Below, one piece after another: positions 58,424 through 64,000 of a stretch of DNA of 64,000 bases. This stretch comes from Apricaphanius iberus. Lineage: Eukaryota > Chordata > Actinopteri > Cyprinodontiformes > Aphaniidae. Each line of letters starts with the position of its first letter. The stretch's first letter is position 1. The translations under genes and the position numbers were made by a program. The stretch covers positions 372,001 through 436,000 of the forward strand of contig JAPXFQ010000833.1 of the NCBI GenBank assembly GCA_028564705.1, given 5' to 3'. The notes under the pieces are model-generated. The model saw nothing but the letters and a program-made list of their open reading frames with translations. It was not told the origin of the DNA and made no database searches.

Positions 58424-59883
58424 AAGCCGGAGTTAGTAATGCTAAGTCACAGTTCTTACCCGTCCAGGTTCAGATGGAGTAGCCTTGCCTTTAGGGTCAA
58501 TTTGCTTATTAATCCACTATCAAAAAAGCTTTTGTTGAGAAAGCAGTCCTTTGTAAAATGAATTCATGAGATGGTTTATCTCTAGATAATGTTTTGCTAT
58601 GTAACTCAAAAATAAATGTAGTTATGGAGAAATACATTAGGATTAGTTAAAGCAAAATTTATAGAAATGTGCATTTTCAAAAAATTTGCAACAATAATTA
58701 CTTTAAAAAGTAGGGGAAAAAAACAAAGAAAAATGTATTTTGTCTGTACTGGGGTCCACTTAAAACTCAACCACCAGAATAAACATAGTTAAAGGTGTGC
58801 TTGACTTTTTGTTTTTCATTTATTAAAATATTTTACTTTTGCTGATTGTTCAGGATCACATTTTCATCTAAACTATAATTTGGCAGTACAAATTGGCATG
58901 TTCCTAAACAACATGTTGGTTAAGTGAAGTGAAGCCAACAGTACTGCAGCAGTTTTTGAAATATGTATGCTACTAAAATAAACATCAGTCTTATAACAAA
59001 ACAGATGTCGTGGCTATAGCTATGAGTTTAAATTACCCTCCAAACAAACAGTGCTGTGTCACTGAAACACTTCCACTGTGCTTCATCTACAATTCATTAC
59101 ATGCTATTTGTGATTTCCTCTGATAGTAAAACAATACGCCACAAAGGCCAATAAATTTACTCCTGTAACTCCTCTGTTCCTCAGCCTTTCGCCTGAATGA
59201 ACTTGCAAAAAAAAAAAAAAAAAAGGTACTGAGACATTGTTCTGCTGATAATTGAACATTGCGTGATTTTAAATTACGTCTTGGTCTGATGGATAGTCTC
59301 AAAGGGATAAGAGGGAAAAGGGGGGGACGGATTACTTGGTTGTTTGTTTGAGAGATAATTTACAAAAGCATTATCTCTGCAAGTGTGTAAACCGAAGATC
59401 CACAGGGAGGAAAATGGATCAAGCCTTTAATCGTTCTACTTGCTTCAATCTGTGCTACAACAAAAATCTAGTGATTGTTGGAAATAGTCTGTAAAGAAGG
59501 AGGTGTACCAGTTTTCTCTGTCAGGTGTTATAAAGTGGGGATGTGGAAATTAAAATTTGTTTGATTAAAATTGTAAACCACAAAGAAAGGAGAATTAGGG
59601 AATATTTTATGGTAATGATATTATTATAGATAATAATACATGTAACTTTCTTCTTTGTAACAAGTAACGGGAATTATGTATGTTTTCAGCAACCCAGTTT
59701 GGACAGTGGGGTCTAACTTTACAGTTGGCTATGCAAATTCTCTTCCACAAGCCTCCCACCATTTTCAATGCATCGCAGTTTACCCTTTTATCCAATAAAA
59801 AACACAAAAAGTCAATGAAAACATTCCATGGAACATAGTTATCATTACATTAACAGTATTCTTGGAGCAAGAGACACTAATCT
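58424..59883. other. No gene seen
   Basis: AT-rich DNA with an A run at 59208-59224. No supported features. Confidence 0.4.
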
Positions 59884-61095
59884 AAAAACCCAAATCAGAA
59901 AAAAGTTGGGACAGTATCGAAAACAAAAATAAAGAAAGTATTGATCTCTGAATTGACTTTGACTTGTATTTCATTGCACACAATATTGCACACAAAATAT
60001 TTAATATTTTGTCTGGTTTACTTCTTTTCATTTGTAAATATACATCCTTTCCTGACATTCAGACCTACAGCACATTCCAAAAAAAAGGTTGGGACATAAG
60101 CAATTTAAGACTAGTAATCAGGTTATTTAGTTAAATAAAGGCATGATTCGAAACAGGTGATGTAAACAGGTAACTGTAATTATGATATGGTACAAAAGCA
60201 GCATCCAAGAAATGTCTAATCCGTTAGGAGCAAAGATAGGCCAAGCATTACCAGTTCGCCAACAAATATGTGAGAAAATGATTGAAATATCTAAAAACAA
60301 TGTTCCTCGTAAAAAGATAAGATTTGGATTTTGTTTTTAAAACATTTAAGGAATCTGGGGGAATTTCAGTGCGTAAAGGATAAGGGCATAGGCATCTGGG
60401 ATGGACCATCATCACACAGTAGAAACGTGTACTGTGGTCAGATGAATCAGTATTTCAGGAATTTTTGGGGAGAAATAGACACCGTGTGCCAAAGAAGAAA
60501 AGTATCACCTAGACTGTTACAAGCAACAAGTCAAAAAGCCAGGGTCTGTCATGTTATCCGGTTGTGTCAGTGCCTTTGGCAAAAGCTAACTTGCTCTTCG
60601 GTGATGATACTATTAATGCTGAAAAGCACATAGAGATTTTTGAGAAAAATTAGCTGCCTTCAAGAAGACATCTTTTCCAGGGACACCCATGCATACTTCA
60701 ACAAGGCAATGCTGAACTGCATAATGCACACATTACAAAGTCCTGGCAGTGGAGGAAGAGGGTATGGGTACTTGACTGGCCTGCCTGCAGTCCTGACCTG
60801 TCTTAAATAGAGAATGTGTTGTGTATCTTGAAGAGCAAAATTTGACAACGTAGACCCCGTTCCTTTGCCCACCTTAAAATGTGTTTGCAAGAAGAATGGG
60901 ACAAAATGACACCTCAAACACTTAATCACTTCAGTCCCTAAACCTCTTAAGTATGGTAAAAAGGAATGGCAAGATCACAAAGTGGTAAATGCTTTACCGT
61001 TCCATTTTTTTTTGTTGAAAAATGCTACAAGAACCAAAATTGAGATTTGTGTTTATAAAAAATTAAAATAAAAATCACAAGCAACACATTAAATA
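59884..61095 (+). mobile_element. Second Tc1-like element (DD34E type), decayed, internal deletions
   Basis: The left part has AAAAAAGTTGGGACAGTATC and, further in, the same AAAAAAGGTTGGGACATAAG motif. The transposase region follows, and then GTGGTAAATGCTTTACCGTTCC and an A/T-rich right end. I recognise this as a widespread fish Tc1-like family. The transposase gene is broken by at least two internal deletions (around 60325 and 60392) and further lesions. Right terminus is too eroded to place exactly, so the end coordinate is approximate. Confidence 0.82.
60237..60940 (+). pseudogene. Tc1-like transposase pseudogene
   Basis: Pieces of a DDE transposase remain in different frames. RVLWSDESVFQ near 60427-60457 carries the first catalytic Asp. 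QGNAELHNAHITKSW near 60704-60748 should contain the second Asp, but the codon reads Gly. VLDWPACSPDLS near 60770-60805 is followed at once by a TAA just before the third acidic residue (IEN). The N-terminal DNA-binding part survives only as fragments. It cannot encode a working enzyme. Confidence 0.82.
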
Positions 61096-61126
61096 ATGTG
61101 CTGTTTTATTGTTTCCACAGACCACA

Positions 61127-61765
61127 TAGGTCGATTGTATCGATCTGTAAAAATGACCCTATATTCCATATGTGACCCTTTGTATTAATGCCAATGTTAC
61201 GTGTTATCATCCTGCCTTTGTCATTTCTGATTGGCTGACCAGTTGATTTCTTAATAACCTAAACATTCCAGAATTATGGCCTACCCTTAAGTAATTTTCT
61301 AATCCTAACATTCGAGGAACATTACCTAATCCTAACTGACTATTTTCCTAATCGTAATGTTCGGGAACCAGTGCCTAAACCTAGCTCGATCCATCTGTCT
61401 AATATTTTCTACCCACAATTCAGCTGTGATCTGGGTTGTTGCGTAGCACAGTGGTTAGTCCCTACACTAACCTGGGACAACTGCAGTCTTCCTGGGTTCA
61501 ATTCCTGGTTTGCTAAACCTTTGCGATATGTTCTCTCTCAATTCTAAACCTTTTTTTTTTTTTATAAAAAAGGACACCCTAACCCTCATAGTGTAATCCA
61601 GCTGCTGCTGAATTGCACTACAAAAAGCATATAACACAAATGGCTTTTAATCATACAGAGGCAGAGTGTTTTTGGACTTCAGAACCCAGAAAACCCAGAA
61701 AAAAAAAGAAAAAAAATGCTCACATGGGTCGTTTTTTGGAGCTGTCACAATCGACCTGTAAAGTT
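61127..61765. mobile_element. TIR-bounded element (about 640 bp) with internal tRNA-like module
   Basis: GGTCGATTGTATCGATCTGT..AAAATGACCC at the left is inverted at the right (GGGTCGTTTTTTGGAGCTGT..ACAATCGACC). Inside are several CCTAATCCTAAC-type blocks (61290-61380) and a tRNA-like module at 61437-61512 with GTAGCACAGTGGTTAG and GGGTTCAATTCC. No transposase is present. Target duplication not found. Confidence 0.6.
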
Positions 61766-62389
61766 GTTTATTAGGAGGACGGGTTGTGTTCTCAATGTAA
61801 TACAAGTCAAAGATTACTTAAAGTACTGCCTTCAGTTTGATTTTAATTTACCATACCATCCCAGCTATTTCAGATTTGGGGTTGTAAACCATTCACACTA
61901 AAGTAAATCATTCAAGAAGATACATTTCAGAAGACTGTATGATCTTGATATTAAAAGATGTGACAACAATTCAGAGTAACCTGGCGTGAAATGAAAATAT
62001 TGCCATCCACTTTGAAGTAATATGATGCAAAACATTAACAAAACACCATGTATATGTGTTAAAAAGTAGCTACATTTATCTATATCATACTTGATTTGCA
62101 GAGATGTTTGACAGGTCTGAAAATGCAAAGCCTGTCAGATACATGTAATCCAAGTATTTTTACCCCAAACAGTACTGTTGAGCGATGCCTGAGCTAAATT
62201 GATGAAATCTCAAATGTCCTTGCTAAATGATGGAATAATGTTCATTCTTTCTCCAATTTCTCACACCATTGGCCTTCTCTTACTTCTTTACTTGTTCTTT
62301 TCCCTGTTGGATTCTCACAGCTCAATCTCCACAAGTTGTGCACAATCTGTCAGTCAAGTGTAGCCTTTGTCAAATTTTCAGCTAAAACC
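61766..62389. other. No gene seen
   Basis: No supported features. Confidence 0.4.
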
Positions 62390-62560
62390 TGGATAATCCT
62401 GCCATCACTTAGGCTGTTAACGCCCTCATTACAGAGTATATTAGCCATCGCAGCCCTCTAATCCTGCGTTCTCCTACACTTCTGCCCATTAGGGATCCTG
62501 GCGGATTAACGTAACAATCAGACCTCTTTTCTTTGATGGCATATAGGGATTAGTATTAAA
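62390..62560. promoter_or_regulatory. Candidate regulatory element: four TAATCC/GGATTA sites
   Basis: TAATCC at 62394-62399 and 62459-62464, GGATTA at 62503-62508 and 62547-62552. This is the core bound by K50 homeodomains (OTX, PITX, CRX, GSC). Four in about 160 bases is denser than chance, and the stretch is not in any repeat that I recognise. Inferred from motifs only. Confidence 0.25.
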
Positions 62561-63321
62561 ATAAATAGCGTGTGTCTCACAGAGGTGATGGCAGAGCTGT
62601 CACTTCAAGATAGGAAAAGGGTCTTGAAAAATGAAAGTTTTAATCTCAAAAATAGATTAATAGAGACATTACAGCAGTAAATAATGCTAGAGTTCTGGAG
62701 ATAAATATAATGATGTTAAACAGTGATTTGTTCAACAATGTCAATGAACAAAGAACTAAAAAGCATGATCTGTTTACTTGTACAAATAAGTTAAAGTCAA
62801 AAGAGTATTATATTATTGTTAAATATTTAATCTACAGTGTAGTGAGTGCCTAAATCAGAGGGTGGATGTTTTGAATGGACAGAACTGGTTATTTTTTTTC
62901 AGCTGAAAGTATTGTTTTAAAATCACAGCTAGCTTAGTAGAGACTGAATGCCACATGAAAGTTATGTTTATTTCCTAAATTACCCAAAGTAATTTATTAC
63001 TGCATTCATTTGGAGAAGCATTCATACAGGAACTATTATGAAGCAAAAGCTCAGAGGGAAAGATTTTTGCAAGCCAATACAACCCCTCATCAATAAATGT
63101 CACCGGCTGATAATAAAGTGAATCCTTTCAGAGTAAAACATAAAGAGCAGTGCAATTGTCAGAGTTGTAATCTGTCATTCACATTCCATCTTTTTTTCAT
63201 TCTTCATTATATGAAAGACACACTGTTTTCAAAACAATCAAGTCTCTGATCAGGAGTCCAAGTAAAGTCTCAACTCTTTAAGGTAAAGGTCTAAGATGTG
63301 TAAATACCGTTTTTACTCTCA
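62561..63321. other. No gene seen
   Basis: Non-repeat-looking DNA. A segment at about 63060-63190 has a balanced composition like conserved non-coding DNA, but I cannot support a function. Confidence 0.35.
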
Positions 63322-63976
63322 TCCAGGACTCTGCTGCTTGTGTTCTCACTAGAACGAAGAAAGTAGAGCACATCACCCCAGTCCTAAAGTCCTTATATTG
63401 GCTCCCTGTGGCTCAGAGAATAGACTTCAAAGTGCTTTTATTAGTTTATAAATCATTCAATGGGTTAGCACCAGAGTACATTAGAGATCTGCTATCACAG
63501 TACAAACCATCCAGATCACTCAGGTCCTCCAGTTCTAGTTTACTGATCGTCTCTAGAACCAGAACCGAACATGGGGAAGCAGTTTTCACTTTCTATGCTC
63601 CTCATATCTGGAACAAACTACCAGGAGAATGCAAAGCTGCAGACACACTGAACACTCATAAATCAAAAATTATGAGTAACTGTTTTTACTTTCTTGTTTT
63701 TAATTGTCACACGAATTATTGTCTTAATTACTGTAAATTCTGTCTTGTGTTAAAAACTATGAGCTTTCTTCAGCAAGATCAGTTAATGAACTAAAACTGT
63801 GTTTGTCCCTACATTGTTGTATTTTCCTGATTATTTTTACATTGTAACTGCTCATTTGTATTCTAATCATCAAAGTGATTTATGCTGTGAACCAGTCTTA
63901 ATAATGTAAAGCACCTTGAATTACATTGTGTTGAAAGTGTGCTATACAAATAAAATTGCCTTGCCTTGCCTTGGCT
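63322..63976 (+). pseudogene. L2-type LINE C-terminal end with CCTTG tail, 5'-truncated
   Basis: From 63322 the frame reads the post-RT domain of an L2-type LINE: AACVLTRTKKVEHITPVL, then LYWLPVAQRIDFKVLLLVYK, then SFNGLAPEYIRDLLSQYKPS and APHIWNKLPGECKAADT. It then diverges and stops at 63794. The 3' UTR ends ATAATGTAAAGCACCTTGAA...AAATAAAATTGCCTTGCCTT, a short tandem tail identical in type to 21945-22016. No RT catalytic motif is present. The open frame has only a non-ATG start. The window ends 24 bases later. Confidence 0.9.
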
Positions 63977-64000
63977 ATATAGAATTAAAATTTATCAAAA

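Noticed and set aside
61437..61512. tRNA gene
   Set aside because: A and B boxes are present but a cloverleaf with matched acceptor stem cannot be closed. SINE-like module preferred.

Overview
The window looks like teleost fish genomic DNA. It is AT-rich and almost entirely built from transposable-element families typical of fish: Rex3 (RTE), Rex1/Babar-type and L2-type LINEs, Tc1-like and hAT DNA transposons, tRNA-headed SINEs and many MITEs. I found no host protein-coding gene, rRNA or tRNA gene. The only long open frames belong to transposons. The window therefore reads as intergenic sequence or a very large intron.

Layout. 1-11.5 kb: a Rex3 remnant at the left edge, a perfect 19-bp hairpin at 1539-1585, an LTR-like segment near 6 kb, a 5'-truncated LINE with an uninterrupted reverse-transcriptase frame (6425-8796), and a GC-rich segment (about 10.0-10.86 kb) with splice and poly(A) signals on the minus strand. 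11.5-13.4 kb: a solo LTR with 4-bp target duplication, a 557-bp fold-back with ~198-bp arms, half of a DNA transposon and a 27-bp-period repeat. 16-25 kb: nested insertions, with a 520-bp hAT element inside a Rex1-type LINE and a 1228-bp hAT element inside an L2-type LINE, both with 8-bp target duplications, plus a SINE with a perfect 13-bp duplication. 25-39 kb: a TTCAA-bracketed composite repeat, further SINEs and decayed LINE fragments. 39-48 kb: quiet DNA with two TIR-bounded MITEs. 49.7-51.3 kb: a complete Tc1-like element with TA duplications and an intact 347-aa transposase whose catalytic spacing is DD38E. 53.3-54.8 kb: a 1.5-kb inverted repeat with ~600-bp arms, each ending in a tRNA-like promoter motif. 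58.1-58.4 kb: a 42-bp minisatellite. 59.9-61.1 kb: a dead second Tc1-like element. 61.1-61.8 kb: a TIR element containing a tRNA-like module. 63.3-64.0 kb: an L2-type LINE 3' end.

Activity. Only the Tc1-like element at 49747-51343 looks capable of encoding a working protein. The LINE at 6425-8796 keeps its RT active-site aspartates but has lost its 5' end. The other elements are solo, non-autonomous or decayed. Nothing seen suggests that elements cooperate, but the nesting gives relative ages: the L2- and Rex1-type LINEs predate the hAT elements inside them.

Non-repeat sequence. Three segments (about 48.04-48.14, 51.54-51.66 and 62.39-62.56 kb) carry dense homeodomain/TALE-like motifs and are candidate conserved non-coding elements. 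These calls are inference from motif density only. Element family names rest on recognition of protein and terminal motifs, not on a database search.
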